DNA of 64,000 bases from Hymenobacter sediminicola (GCF_014250515.1 NZ_CP060202.1:555001-619000); one strand, 5' to 3'. Shown: positions 19,255-28,466, counted from the stretch's first letter. The notes: generated by a model not told the origin, from the sequence alone. Numbers and translations: made by a program.

Positions 19255-20634
19255 ATGCCTTACGTCCCGATAAAGTGGTGGCAAACTCTAGCCCTGAGTG
19301 TAGCGCTGGGGCTGCCGCTGGCCCCGGCAACTGCTCAGGAGATGCCGCGCGTACGGCGCACTATTCAGGCCCTGACGGCTCCTGCTATGCACGGCCGCGG
19401 CTACGTAAACAAGGGCGAGCAGAAAGCCGCTGCTTATCTGCGCAAACGGTTTCAGGAATTGGGGCTTCAGCCTCTTACGCCTGACTATACCCAATCATTT
19501 ACGCTGGATGTGAACACCTTTCCGGGGGCCTTGAACCTGGAATTGAGCTTGGGAATGCTACGCTTTCCAGTGTTGGGGCATTCCCGAAAGCTACGAGTAG
19601 GAGAGGAGTTTATTGCGGCTCCTGACTCTGGCCCGGGCATAGTAGGTGGCGCGTTTTCGGCTGTGCCAATCGTGCGCTTCGATACGCTGGTTTTCACCAA
19701 CCCGGTGGCGCAGCAGCAGCTGTTGCAACGCCGCTGGCACCAAGGCGGCTTGGCAGTGCGGGCTGCCGACGAACAACGACTGGCAACCCTGCCACAGGCT
19801 CTTCAGCAGCATATCGATTCTGCTGCGCTCCGACTTACACTAGTACCGAAACTCACAGCTTCACTGGCGCCGCGGCAAGCCGGGCAGATGCGGTTGGAAG
19901 TGCTTGAATCCGTTTGGAATAAGATACCCTCAACCGCCAGTGGCCCTACAGTGGCGCTGGTGGCCGTGCGCGTAGACGCCGTCTTGCAGCGCCAGTACCA
20001 GACCCAGAATATCGTCGGCTTCGTGCCTGGCCGGGTGCAGCCCGATTCCTTTTTGGTCGTGACGGCCCACTACGACCACCTGGGTACAATGGGCAGCAAA
20101 GCGTACTTCCCGGGAGCCAACGATAATGCCAGCGGTACCGCAATGCTGCTGGAACTGGCTGCCTATTATTCACGCCCCGAAAACCGCCCTTCCTACTCGG
20201 TGGTGTTCATTGCTTTCGGTGCTGAAGAAGCTGGCCTAGTAGGTTCCCGCTATTTCGTCGACCATCCGTTGGTGCCCTTGCCTCGCATTCGTTTCCTGCT
20301 GAATCTGGACTTGCTAGGCACCGGCTCCGAAGGTGCTACCGTCGTGAATGGTCGTGAGTTCCCGGCGCAATTCCAGTTGCTCCAGCGCCTCAACGACAAA
20401 AGCCACACACTGCCCAGCCTGGCCGCCCGTGGCCGCGCCGCCAACTCCGACCATTTTCCTTTCTCGGAGCGGGGCGTACCCGCGTTTTTCCTCTACACAC
20501 GCGGTGGCATCACGGCCTACCACGATGTGCAAGACCGGTCTGAAACACTCCCGCTCACCGCTTTTGCCAGCACCTTTGGCTTGCTGCGGGATTTTCTCAA
20601 TACGCTGGGCGCATCATCCAGCCCGGCCCGGTAA
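19255..20634 (+). CDS. Exported M28 family zinc aminopeptidase
   Basis: The 459-residue protein is predicted to be secreted. ATG 19255 yields a signal peptide (LALSVALGLPLAPATAQ). The catalytic domain has the two-zinc M28 pattern: H272 in TAHYDHLG, D290 in GANDNASG, the paired E324/E325 in FGAEEAGLVGS, D352 in LNLDLLG, and H423 in ITAYHDVQD. Such enzymes release N-terminal residues from peptides. The region between the signal and the catalytic core (about residues 30-250) is long and may hold a PA-like insertion. No T9SS C-terminal domain is present, as the protein ends shortly after the last zinc ligand. It is last in the gcvH-VanZ run and is followed by a strong bidirectional terminator. 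Confidence 0.9.
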   Translation: MPYVPIKWWQTLALSVALGLPLAPATAQEMPRVRRTIQALTAPAMHGRGYVNKGEQKAAAYLRKRFQELGLQPLTPDYTQSFTLDVNTFPGALNLELSLGMLRFPVLGHSRKLRVGEEFIAAPDSGPGIVGGAFSAVPIVRFDTLVFTNPVAQQQLLQRRWHQGGLAVRAADEQRLATLPQALQQHIDSAALRLTLVPKLTASLAPRQAGQMRLEVLESVWNKIPSTASGPTVALVAVRVDAVLQRQYQTQNIVGFVPGRVQPDSFLVVTAHYDHLGTMGSKAYFPGANDNASGTAMLLELAAYYSRPENRPSYSVVFIAFGAEEAGLVGSRYFVDHPLVPLPRIRFLLNLDLLGTGSEGATVVNGREFPAQFQLLQRLNDKSHTLPSLAARGRAANSDHFPFSERGVPAFFLYTRGGITAYHDVQDRSETLPLTAFASTFGLLRDFLNTLGASSSPAR

Positions 20635-20653
20635 TTTTGTGCATACCGTAAAG

Positions 20654-20690
20654 CAGAAGCCCCGAAATGACCAGCATTTCGGGGCTTCTG
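20654..20690. terminator. Bidirectional terminator between convergent genes
   Basis: A 16-bp perfect inverted repeat (20654-20669 and 20675-20690) with a 5-base loop lies between the M28 peptidase (plus) and the small exported protein (minus). Confidence 0.75.
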
Positions 20691-20717
20691 TATGGAAAGC
20701 GTAGGTGAGTCGAACGA

Positions 20718-21263
20718 CTAGCCGTTTGCCTTGATGGAATTCATGATCTGTTTGGCAACTGTTTCCCATTCCGGCTTCTGACGGTCGGCGCAGGTGAAAG
20801 TGCACATCAGCAGCTTACCTTCCACGTCAGTGAAGAAGATCAACTGATATACTTCGTGACCAAGCTCGGGCTTCATCAACTCGAGGTAGCCTACTTTACG
20901 ACCAGCAATTTCCTTTACACCGTTACCGAACCATTTGGCTTCCTTGAATTGCTTGGAGTAAGTTTTGTAGAAGTTGCCGGCGTACATGTCAATCATGTCC
21001 TGGTCGGCAGTGTTGTCGGTGTAGGTGAAAGAGATGCTGGCTTCCTTGCTGTTTGTGTAGATAACGCTCGGACGGCTCTGTGCTCGGGCATAGTTGAAGT
21101 CCATCTGCTGCTCGCTCATCACTTCAAACCCTTTGGGAATGAGGATTTCGACCCGCTCGCTCAGCACGCGCTTCTTGATCAATTCTATTTCTGCAGCCGG
21201 ACGGAATGCTGTCATCAACAGCATCAGGCAGAAGGTAACTGGAAAGAGTACTACTTTTTTCAT
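20718..21263 (-). CDS. Small exported protein of unknown function
   Basis: The protein has 181 residues. The start at 21263 gives MKKVVLFPVTFCLMLLM, a convincing signal peptide; a longer frame upstream has no such character. After cleavage comes about 155 residues with ELIKKRVLSERVEILIPKGF, then SISFTYTDNTADQDMIDMY, and a C-terminal ADRQKPEWETVAKQIMNSIK. The layout (beta-rich, one domain, ending in a helix that repeats W..VA..IM.S) resembles PsbP/DUF1795-like envelope proteins, but I do not recognise a named family. Base composition is less GC-rich than the neighbours. It is transcribed alone, with a terminator 28 bases past its stop. Confidence 0.8.
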   Translation of the reverse strand: MKKVVLFPVTFCLMLLMTAFRPAAEIELIKKRVLSERVEILIPKGFEVMSEQQMDFNYARAQSRPSVIYTNSKEASISFTYTDNTADQDMIDMYAGNFYKTYSKQFKEAKWFGNGVKEIAGRKVGYLELMKPELGHEVYQLIFFTDVEGKLLMCTFTCADRQKPEWETVAKQIMNSIKANG

Positions 21264-21588
21264 ATGTCTAAAGGCTGAAAAAAGATGAATGACAAAGCAA
21301 GTTTCGCCGACGACTACACAAGGGCCAGTCTGCTCGGATAACACAATTTACGTAAGAAACTGGCAACTGCAAGCTGTTAGCGGGAAAATATTTTCTATCT
21401 GTTCCATTCATTGCTCTATAATCATCGAAAGGGATGAATCAGCAATGTTTTTCGGACATAGAAAAAAATGGGTGTTTCTGGAATGATTCACGGATATCCT
21501 GTAAAATATCAACAAGTTATAGTTAAAGCACTATTCTATAATTTACCCTAAAAGTTCAATTACTTTATAGCAGATGCTCGGTTTGCAC
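21264..21588. other. Intergenic region, AT-rich, no gene seen
   Basis: These 325 bases lie between the start of the small exported protein (minus) and the stop of yicC (minus). The region is distinctly AT-rich, especially 21380-21580. I found no convincing ORF, TAnnTTTG element or hairpin. It must hold the promoter of the exported-protein gene. Confidence 0.6.
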
Positions 21589-22485
21589 TTACAGAATGTT
21601 GTTGATCTGTTCCTTGATTTTTTCCAGTTCTTCCTTCATGCCTACGACTAAGTGTTGTACTACTGAATCGTTGGCTTTCGAACCTATCGTGTTGATTTCT
21701 CGACCTATTTCCTGCGAAATAAACGCTAATTTCTTCCCTGTGGGCTCTGGTAGATATACCGTTTCGGTGAAATAGTGCAAATGACTGACCAACCGTACTT
21801 TTTCCTCGGCGATATCCAGCTTCTCGATGTAGAAAATCAGTTCCTGCTCAAAGCGAACCGGGTTAAACTGCTCACTGGTTGTGAGGTCGGCGAGGTGGGA
21901 GCGAAGCCGCTCACGCACGTTTTCAACGCGGGTGGGGTCGTGGCGCTCTATCTCAGCCAACTGAATCCGGATGCTGTCGATGTAGGCTAGGATTTCGGTG
22001 GTGAGCGTCTGGCCTTCGGTGCGGCGGAACTCGTTGGTGCGCTCCAAGGCCTCCTGTACCAGTGGGAGCAACTCATCCCAAGTTATTTCATCCTCTTCCT
22101 CAGCCATTACCGGCAGCTCGGCCGGTAGCCGAAGCGCGCCGGGTAGTGCCTTGGCAATTGCCGTCAGTTGCTCCAATGACGCTCCCGTGCGTGCGCTCAG
22201 CTCCAGCAACTCCTGGTAGGCAGTGGTCAGGACGGCTTGGTTGACTACGCTACCCTGAGCCGCGGCGCCCCGGGCCCGCATGAAGTCGAAATTGAGGTTG
22301 ACTTTGCCCCGCACGAGAGTTTTGGTTACCAGATTGCGGATTTCCAACTCTCGCTCCTGCAAAAAGCGCGGCAGGCGCAGCGTGAGGTCCATCGATTTGG
22401 AGTTGAGAGACTTTACCTCGACGGTGGCGGAGTAACGGTCGGTGTCGCGGTGCGCAACGCCGTAGCCGGTCATAGACTGGAGCAT
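21589..22485 (-). CDS. yicC: YicC/YloC family endoribonuclease
   Basis: The 298-residue protein is full length for the YicC family. ATG at 22485 gives the hallmark N-terminus MLQSMTGYGVAHRDTDRY, followed by VEVKSLNSKSMDLTLRLPRF. The C-terminal DUF1732 part has the characteristic RLRSHLADL, RFEQELIFYIEKLDIAEE, VRLVSHLHYF, GKKLAFISQEIGREINTIGSKAND and a final helix KIKEQINNIL. YicC members cleave RNA endonucleolytically and have been tied to small-RNA turnover in E. coli. The acidic EEEDE stretch near residue 155 is a linker. A -7 element lies 27 bases upstream of the start codon. Confidence 0.95.
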   Translation of the reverse strand: MLQSMTGYGVAHRDTDRYSATVEVKSLNSKSMDLTLRLPRFLQERELEIRNLVTKTLVRGKVNLNFDFMRARGAAAQGSVVNQAVLTTAYQELLELSARTGASLEQLTAIAKALPGALRLPAELPVMAEEEDEITWDELLPLVQEALERTNEFRRTEGQTLTTEILAYIDSIRIQLAEIERHDPTRVENVRERLRSHLADLTTSEQFNPVRFEQELIFYIEKLDIAEEKVRLVSHLHYFTETVYLPEPTGKKLAFISQEIGREINTIGSKANDSVVQHLVVGMKEELEKIKEQINNIL

Positions 22486-22511
22486 GGCAGGAGGGTGTAG
22501 CAAAGAAGAGC

Positions 22512-22519
22512 CAAAAGTA
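22512..22519 (-). promoter_or_regulatory. Candidate -7 promoter element of yicC
   Basis: Read on the minus strand this is TACTTTTG (TAnnTTTG), 26 bases before the yicC ATG. It supports the short start at 22485, since a longer frame would begin upstream of the promoter. Confidence 0.5.
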
Positions 22520-22564
22520 ACAGACGGCGCAGATACCCGCGTGCTGAAGCAGGCGCAAAAGCAA

Positions 22565-22592
22565 AGAAGCCGGAACGTACGTTCCGGCTTCT
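22565..22592 (-). terminator. Terminator of the beta-helix lipoprotein gene
   Basis: A 14-bp perfect palindromic stem (22565-22578 and 22579-22592) is followed on the minus strand by a T-rich stretch. It lies 33 bases beyond the stop of the lipoprotein gene and ahead of the yicC promoter. Confidence 0.75.
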
Positions 22593-22625
22593 GCCCTGGA
22601 TGCTGCACAGCAGCCAATTATTGCA

Positions 22626-24062
22626 TTAATAATCGGTGTTCTGCGGATCGAAGTTGGTCCAGCCTTGCGTCCAGTTGTCCGTGCCGTTGAAGGCGCCGCG
22701 ATAGGCACCATTAGTAAAAAACGAATCGGCGGTTTTGCCGGTGAATACAGCCCCTGTCAGCAGCGACGAGCCGCTTTGCAGCGTGAAGGCCGGCCCGCTC
22801 AGGTTGAATGAGTTGGCATTCAAGCCCAGCGCCATCAGGCCGGTGCTGGCTACTACCGAGTTGTTTTTGCCGGTGCCGTTGAACCAGGTTTGTACTTCGG
22901 CGTCGGTGAAGGCGCCGGTGCCGGTGTTGCCGGCCGCGCGGAGCGGCGTATTGGTATTGGCCACTGTTATGCCGCGCAGGTCTAGGCCACCGGCTTGCAC
23001 GTTGGCCCAGGTAGAGGTGCCATCAAGGCGCAAGCCTTCAGGGTAGCCGGCGAATACCGAGTTATAGATGCTGATGGACGTGTTGCGGCGCAGGTGCATA
23101 GCCGACTGATACACTCCGCTACCGGATGCCTGCGTGGTAGGTGGCGCGCCAGCCGTCAGGAATACGCTCATGTTGCTGAACACAGGCGCTGTGAGGGGCA
23201 GGCCGGCGTTGGAACCGCTGGCTGGGGTGCCGGGGTTGAAGTTGTCCGACTCGAAAGCATTGGAGCCCGACTGGTCGGCGTACTGCGGGTCGCGCAACGA
23301 CAGGCCGTACTGAATCTTGCCGGTGAAGCCAAAGTCGGTATCAAAGTCATCATCGAAGCCGCGGTAGGCCACCAGGTGCTTGGCATTCACGGTGCCCCCG
23401 AACCACTCGTAAGAGTCGTCGCCGGAGTAGGATACTTGCACGTAGTCGATTTGGGTGCCAGTGCCAACGCCGTACAGGGTCAGGCCGTTGATTTCACTGT
23501 TGGCAGTAGTCGAAAGCGGAATGCCGGCAAACTCAATGCGCACGTACTTCAGGCTGCCTGAGTTGTCGGCGGCATTGGTGCCCCCAAAGTTGCCCCGGAT
23601 GCCACCTTCCATGTTCGTGCTCAACGACTGGTTGATGGGGGCACTGCCTACTAGCACCACACCGCCCCAGTCGCCGTAGCTGCGGCTGCCCTTGGCCTTG
23701 GCCGACGTGAAGACGATAGGGTTGCTTTGCGTGCCTTCTGCCATGAGCTTGGCGCCGCGCTCAACGATGAGGGCTCCTTTGGTGGTCTGGTCGCCGAAGA
23801 TTTTGGTGCCGGGCTCAATGGTGAGTGTCGTGCCGCTGGTGACATATACGAAGCCCTGCAATAGATATTTCTCGTTGGCCTTGAGCGTACGGTTGGCCGT
23901 TATTTCACCCGACAGAATAACGCGCCCCGCGCTGTCGGTAGGGCCGCTGGGGTTGTCCGTTACTACTGGTGCATTATCGTCGTTGTCCTCGCAGCTGCTG
24001 AGCGGTGCAGCACTGGCCAGCGCCAGCATAGCAAACAACAGCGTTTTCGGAAAGCGTTTCAT
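22626..24062 (-). CDS. Predicted surface lipoprotein with parallel beta-helix
   Basis: The 478-residue protein has a lipoprotein signal (LLFAMLALASAAPLSSC, lipidated C24) followed by an acidic CEDNDD stretch of the kind associated with surface display in Bacteroidota. The body looks like a right-handed beta-helix: LTIEPGTKIFGDQTTKGALI, LMAEGTQSNPIVFTSAKA, SYGDWGGVVLVGSAPIN, VRIEFAGI and WFGGTVNAKHLVAYRGFDDD. The pattern of IEPGT plus GxxI(V)FTS plus WGG is a recurring family feature. I do not know its ligand. It lies 51 bases downstream of, and codirectional with, a TonB-dependent receptor, which suggests it helps capture or hand over that receptor's substrate. Confidence 0.8.
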   Translation of the reverse strand: MKRFPKTLLFAMLALASAAPLSSCEDNDDNAPVVTDNPSGPTDSAGRVILSGEITANRTLKANEKYLLQGFVYVTSGTTLTIEPGTKIFGDQTTKGALIVERGAKLMAEGTQSNPIVFTSAKAKGSRSYGDWGGVVLVGSAPINQSLSTNMEGGIRGNFGGTNAADNSGSLKYVRIEFAGIPLSTTANSEINGLTLYGVGTGTQIDYVQVSYSGDDSYEWFGGTVNAKHLVAYRGFDDDFDTDFGFTGKIQYGLSLRDPQYADQSGSNAFESDNFNPGTPASGSNAGLPLTAPVFSNMSVFLTAGAPPTTQASGSGVYQSAMHLRRNTSISIYNSVFAGYPEGLRLDGTSTWANVQAGGLDLRGITVANTNTPLRAAGNTGTGAFTDAEVQTWFNGTGKNNSVVASTGLMALGLNANSFNLSGPAFTLQSGSSLLTGAVFTGKTADSFFTNGAYRGAFNGTDNWTQGWTNFDPQNTDY

Positions 24063-24113
24063 AAAGAAAGGTTGGGTGAATGAAACAAAAAGGAGGATGA
24101 TGACAACTGGTGA

Positions 24114-26996
24114 TTACCAGGAGAAGATGAGGCCCAGGGTGGTATTGGAGCCGCGACGGAACGAGCGGTAAGCCGAGTCGCTGCTGGAGAACTTGTTGTT
24201 GCGGTCGGTGTCCTGCACCAGCTTCACAGGCTGGTTGAACACGTCCTGCCAAGCGGCGCGCAGCTCCCAGTGCTTGGCCAGGCGCTTGGTCAGGACTAGG
24301 TCAAGAACATTGCGGGGCACCTCATACAGCGTAGGGTTGTCCTTGTTGCCGACGGCGAAAATGCGCGGGCCTACCACGTTGTAGAGCAGGCTCAACTGCG
24401 TGCCCCGGTCTTCGTCGTTGTAATATGCACCCAGGTTGATGAGGTAAGGCGACTGGCTCTGGAGTGGGCGGGTCAGGGTCTGCGTGTCACTTACATCGGT
24501 GGGCAGTACCCGGCCGCTGGCATCGGGCACGTTCAGCACGTCGCCGAGGTCAACCTGGCTGAAGATGTAAGAGGCATTGCCCACCAGCGACAGGCGCTGC
24601 AGCAGACTCGATTCCGACAGCCCCGCCAGCGACTTGCGCACTTCCGCTTCCACGCCGTAGCTCACCGCCGATTTGGTGTTCACGAAGGCATAGTTGAGGC
24701 TGTTGGCGCCGCCCACCGACGTGCTCAGGTAGTTTTCAATGGGATTAGCGAAGTGCTTGTAGAAGGCGCCCAACGTCAGCATCTCGCCGGAAGTCGGGTA
24801 CAGCTCCCAGCGCACGTCCACGTTCTGCACCTGGGCCGTTTTCAGGGCGTAGTTGCCCTGCACATCAGCATTCAGGTTGAAATCGTAAAAGCGGAAGGGG
24901 GCCAGCTCCCGGAACTCGGGGCGGTTGATGGTGGAGGCGTACGCGGCCCGCACTAGCATCTGGTCGGTGAGGTTGTAGGAGAGGTTGAGCGAAGGCAGCG
25001 GGCTGAACAAGCGGCGTCCGCCGTTGGTGAGGCCCCCGCCGCGCAACTCGCTGGTCACCACCTGGTCGTTGTATTCGCCCCGGAAGCCAACAACGCCCGT
25101 GAACTTGCCCAGTGGCACGGTCAGGCTGGCGTAGCCGGCCAGCAGCGTATTGCTGGCGTTGTAGGAGTCGTTGGGGTCGGTGCCTTCCTGCAGCGAGAAG
25201 CCGCCTTCCTGGCCCGTCAGGTTGCCCGGGCCAAACACCTGGTCGATGGTCTGTGTCCGTACGCCGCTGCCAGTCACGCCAGTGTTGCCCACGTTCGTGT
25301 AGCCGAAGTAGCGGGCCTTGAAGTCTCGGTCTTTGCGCTCGGCATACAGTCCTGCTTTCAGCTTGATACCGCCTTCCTCTTTCGTAGAGTCCTGCGTGAA
25401 TTCGTGGATGATGTTCAGCGCGCCGGATTCTACCCGCTCGTTTAGCTCGGAGAAGTAGCGGCTGGCTTCCGTCAGAACGGGCTGGTTAGACGTGGCCACA
25501 CCGAAGGGAGCTGGCGTGCCGTCGCCGTTGGTGGCGCCAAAGGGGCGCAGGTAGCGCACCCGGCGCCAGTCGGGCTCGGTGCGGTGCGTGTAGGCAAAGC
25601 CGCCCACCCAGTTGACGGTGGTTTTGTCGTTGGCTAGCTCGTGGTTGCCAATCAGCTGGCCGGAGTAGATGCTGCGGCTTTCATACCGCTCAGAAAATGC
25701 CCGCACATCGTTGGTGACTACCGAGTCGGCACCCTGGCGCACCACGGTTTCGGCGGCTCCCAGCTGGTTGAACAGGTTCTTGAATTCCAGAGTGCTGCGG
25801 CTGTTCAGGCGCATCCAGAAGTTCTGCACCACACCCAGGCGCACCTCGTTGCTGTATGATTCGTCCTGAAACTGCGCGTCTACGGCGTTGCGGTCGGCCC
25901 CGTTCTCGTAGAACGTGAGCGTAGGGGCGGTAGCCACGTGGTAGTTGCCGTAGTTGAGGCTGGTAAGCGTGCCCACCTGTTTTTCGCCCAACTCGAAGCG
26001 GCGGCCCATGCTGAAGGATAGGCGCAGGTCTGGAGCCGCTTTGGCCGAGTTGATGGCCCAGTTATTGGGCAGCTGGCGGGCATACGCCGCCCGCAATGGG
26101 CTGGAAATGTCGCCGTTGAGGGTGCTGGGCCAGTTGCTAGGAATGGTGCGCTTACCGCTGTCAAACCCCAGCCAGTCGTATTTGCCGCCCTCATACTTCT
26201 GCACATCGGAGAAGGTAGTGTTGGTGCGGTAGCCGCCCTGCAGGCTAATATTGGTGAAGTTTTCCTCCGGGGCCCGCTTGGTGTATACTTTGATGACGCC
26301 GCCCGCAAAGTCGCCGGGCAGTTCGGCGGAACCGGACTTGAAAATCATCATCCGGTCAATCACGCTGCTCGGAATCATATCGAAGGCGAAGGCCCGCGTA
26401 TCAACTTCCGAGCTGGGCGTCAGCACATCGTTTAGCATCACGGCGTTGTAGCGCTGCGTAAGGCCCCGCACCAGTACGAAGCGGTTGTCTTGGATGCTGA
26501 CGCCGGGCACGCGCCGGGCAATCTGGGCCGCGTCGCGGTCCTGCGACTTCACAATCTGCTCAGCCGAGACACCTACAGCTACCAGCTGCGCCTGCCGCAC
26601 TTCGCTGATAACGGCTACCTCGGTGTTGGTGCGGCGCTGCGCCGTCACCACTACTTCACCAAGTGCTGCCGATGAGCTACTAAGCACGGTATTTATCACT
26701 ACTACCTTGCCGGGCTCTACCTGCAGGTTGGGAATGGTTTTTGGCGCATAGGATACCGAGTTAACGACCAGCGAATAGGTGCCAGCTGGTACCTTCGTGA
26801 GTGTAAACGTACCGTCGAGGTCGGTGGCGCCGCCAATGGCAGTGCCGGGCACCCCCACGCTGGCCCCGATGATGGGTTCCTGCGTGCTGGCGTCTTTCAC
26901 CGTTCCTTTGATGGTGCCGGTTTGCGCCCAGGCGGCCGAAGTAGTACCCAGCAACACCAGGAGCAGGGCTAGAAAACGAGTGAAGGTCAGGTTCAT
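24114..26996 (-). CDS. TonB-dependent outer-membrane receptor with carboxypeptidase-regulatory-like N-domain
   Basis: The 960-residue receptor has a signal peptide MNLTFTRFLALLLVLLG ending at AWAQ. A CarboxypepD_reg-like domain (about 28-110) starts TGTIKGTVKDASTQEPIIGA. The plug (about 135-240) has VGVSAEQIVKSQDRDAAQIARRVPGVSIQDN and LVRGLTQRYNAVMLNDV. The remaining about 700 residues form the barrel and end in LGLIFSW, the aromatic C-terminus of BAM substrates. These proteins import ligands using TonB/ExbBD energy. The ligand cannot be read from the sequence. The downstream beta-helix lipoprotein is the likely accessory. The upstream region holds three 11-bp-phased repeats, which suggests regulated expression. 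Confidence 0.93.
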   Translation of the reverse strand: MNLTFTRFLALLLVLLGTTSAAWAQTGTIKGTVKDASTQEPIIGASVGVPGTAIGGATDLDGTFTLTKVPAGTYSLVVNSVSYAPKTIPNLQVEPGKVVVINTVLSSSSAALGEVVVTAQRRTNTEVAVISEVRQAQLVAVGVSAEQIVKSQDRDAAQIARRVPGVSIQDNRFVLVRGLTQRYNAVMLNDVLTPSSEVDTRAFAFDMIPSSVIDRMMIFKSGSAELPGDFAGGVIKVYTKRAPEENFTNISLQGGYRTNTTFSDVQKYEGGKYDWLGFDSGKRTIPSNWPSTLNGDISSPLRAAYARQLPNNWAINSAKAAPDLRLSFSMGRRFELGEKQVGTLTSLNYGNYHVATAPTLTFYENGADRNAVDAQFQDESYSNEVRLGVVQNFWMRLNSRSTLEFKNLFNQLGAAETVVRQGADSVVTNDVRAFSERYESRSIYSGQLIGNHELANDKTTVNWVGGFAYTHRTEPDWRRVRYLRPFGATNGDGTPAPFGVATSNQPVLTEASRYFSELNERVESGALNIIHEFTQDSTKEEGGIKLKAGLYAERKDRDFKARYFGYTNVGNTGVTGSGVRTQTIDQVFGPGNLTGQEGGFSLQEGTDPNDSYNASNTLLAGYASLTVPLGKFTGVVGFRGEYNDQVVTSELRGGGLTNGGRRLFSPLPSLNLSYNLTDQMLVRAAYASTINRPEFRELAPFRFYDFNLNADVQGNYALKTAQVQNVDVRWELYPTSGEMLTLGAFYKHFANPIENYLSTSVGGANSLNYAFVNTKSAVSYGVEAEVRKSLAGLSESSLLQRLSLVGNASYIFSQVDLGDVLNVPDASGRVLPTDVSDTQTLTRPLQSQSPYLINLGAYYNDEDRGTQLSLLYNVVGPRIFAVGNKDNPTLYEVPRNVLDLVLTKRLAKHWELRAAWQDVFNQPVKLVQDTDRNNKFSSSDSAYRSFRRGSNTTLGLIFSW

Positions 26997-27032
26997 GCGG
27001 TTGAATTATGCCGCAAAGCTCCTTCTCTAGCG

Positions 27033-27065
27033 TTACCTCATTGTCACCTCACTATTACCAAATTA
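27033..27065 (-). promoter_or_regulatory. Three direct repeats at 11-bp spacing upstream of the TonB receptor
   Basis: On the plus strand TTACCTCATTG, TCACCTCACTA and TTACCAAATTA follow one another at 27033, 27044 and 27055. The shared T(T/C)ACC core recurs exactly every 11 bp, one helical turn. It lies 37-69 bases before the receptor ATG (minus strand). The phasing is like PhoB boxes, whose half-sites are also 11 bp apart; the regulator here is unknown. Confidence 0.45.
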
Positions 27066-27253
27066 TGAATGGGGCTCTGTTGCCTGCAGAACGCACTATA
27101 TAGTATATGGAGGGCTGAAATAGAGGTGCGTTACTCTTTGATGATCAGTTTCATTATGCGGTTGGGTGATGCTTGCGTCAGAACAGCTAAAAGGCTGGAC
27201 GCCGGAAAACCATTTATCTTTTCAGCTCCAACCGCCCACTTTTTCCTCTGCGA

Positions 27254-28432
27254 ATGCGCGTACTGATGCTGCCCAAGTGGTACCCAAACCGCTACGACGA
27301 CCAGGACGGAGACTTTGTGGGACGTCATGTAGCGGCTGTTGCGCCACACGCTCAGGTGGCTGTTCTGTTTGCAGCTGTAGCCCGCGGCCCGTTGCCCAGC
27401 TTCATCAGCCTCGATGCCGACCTGAGTGGTCCGATACCCACGTTGCGGTATTATTACCGGGCACAGCCCACCGGTTTCGGGCCACTGGATAAGGTGATGA
27501 AGCTGGGACTATACTTCTGGTGTATGGTGCAGGGCTATCAGCGGCTGGTGCGGCACTGGGGTGCTCCGCCAGAGCTGGTGCATGTGCACGTATTGCTGCG
27601 CACCGGTCTGTTTGCCTGGTGGCTAAAGCTGACGCGCAACCTGCCTTTCGTGGTGACGGAGCACTGGACGCTCTATTTGCCGCAAAATGCGCACCGCATT
27701 GGCTGGCTGCGGCGGTGGCTGACACAGCGGGTGGTGCAGGCCGCCGCCGGACTGCATACCGTGTCAGATAACCTGCGGGGGGCTCTCGCGCAACTGGGTG
27801 TTCGAAATCCGCGCACAGTACTGATTCCCAATGTGGTAGATACAGCCTTGTTTCATCTACCGGCTGAGCCTAGTAAGCGCGCCGGCTTGTTGCATGTGGC
27901 CGCATTCAACGAGCAAGCCAAGAACCTAAGCGGCCTGCTGCGGGTGGTAGCGCGGCTGCGCGCTACCCAGCCTAATATTCGCCTGCGGATTGCGGGGTAT
28001 GGCCCTGCAGAAGCGCAGGTGAAAGAGCTAGCCGCCGAACTGGGCTTGCTGCAGGAGGATACCGTTACGTTTCTGGGCAAGCTCACTACCGAAGCCGTAG
28101 CCACCGAAATGCGCCGGGCTGCCTGCTTTGTACTATTCAGCAACTACGAAAACCTTCCCTGCGTCCTCATCGAAGCCCAAGCCAGCGGCTTGCCGGCGGT
28201 GGCAACGGCCGTAGGCGGCGTACCCGAGCTGCTGCCCCCCGACGGCACCCGCGGCTACCTCGTGCCCGCCCGCGACGAAGCTGCCCTGGCCGAAGCCTTA
28301 GCTCATGTGCTACGCCAGCCCGAGCAGTTCGATGCCGCCACCCTACGCCGCTACGCCGAAGAGCATTTCAGCTACTCGGCCGTGGGCCGTCAGTTTGTAA
28401 GTTTTTATCAGATAGCTGTGTCTACACCATGA
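27254..28432 (+). CDS. GT4-type glycosyltransferase
   Basis: The 392-residue protein is of the GT-B fold. It starts MRVLMLPKWYPNRYDDQDGD, typical of the N-terminal domain of WaaG/PimB-like enzymes. The C-terminal donor-binding domain holds LLHVAAFNEQAKNLSGLLR (motif with the ribose/phosphate loop), RLRIAGYGPAEAQVKELA, VTFLGKLTTEAVATEM, and the family's acidic motif in FSNYENLPCVLIEAQASGLPAVATAVGGVPELL. Such enzymes transfer a sugar from a nucleotide-sugar to lipid- or polysaccharide-linked acceptors with retention. It is a monocistronic gene between two oppositely oriented surface-protein genes. The acceptor is not predictable. ATG 27254 is the only sensible start. Confidence 0.93.
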   Translation: MRVLMLPKWYPNRYDDQDGDFVGRHVAAVAPHAQVAVLFAAVARGPLPSFISLDADLSGPIPTLRYYYRAQPTGFGPLDKVMKLGLYFWCMVQGYQRLVRHWGAPPELVHVHVLLRTGLFAWWLKLTRNLPFVVTEHWTLYLPQNAHRIGWLRRWLTQRVVQAAAGLHTVSDNLRGALAQLGVRNPRTVLIPNVVDTALFHLPAEPSKRAGLLHVAAFNEQAKNLSGLLRVVARLRATQPNIRLRIAGYGPAEAQVKELAAELGLLQEDTVTFLGKLTTEAVATEMRRAACFVLFSNYENLPCVLIEAQASGLPAVATAVGGVPELLPPDGTRGYLVPARDEAALAEALAHVLRQPEQFDAATLRRYAEEHFSYSAVGRQFVSFYQIAVSTP

Positions 28433-28466
28433 AAAAGGCTGCTTCCCGAGCGGGAAGCAGCCTTTT
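28433..28466. terminator. Bidirectional terminator after the glycosyltransferase
   Basis: A 16-bp stem, aaaaggctgcttcccg with its exact complement, spans 28433-28466. It starts directly after the stop at 28432 and has A/T tracts on both sides, so it can serve both convergent genes. Confidence 0.85.
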
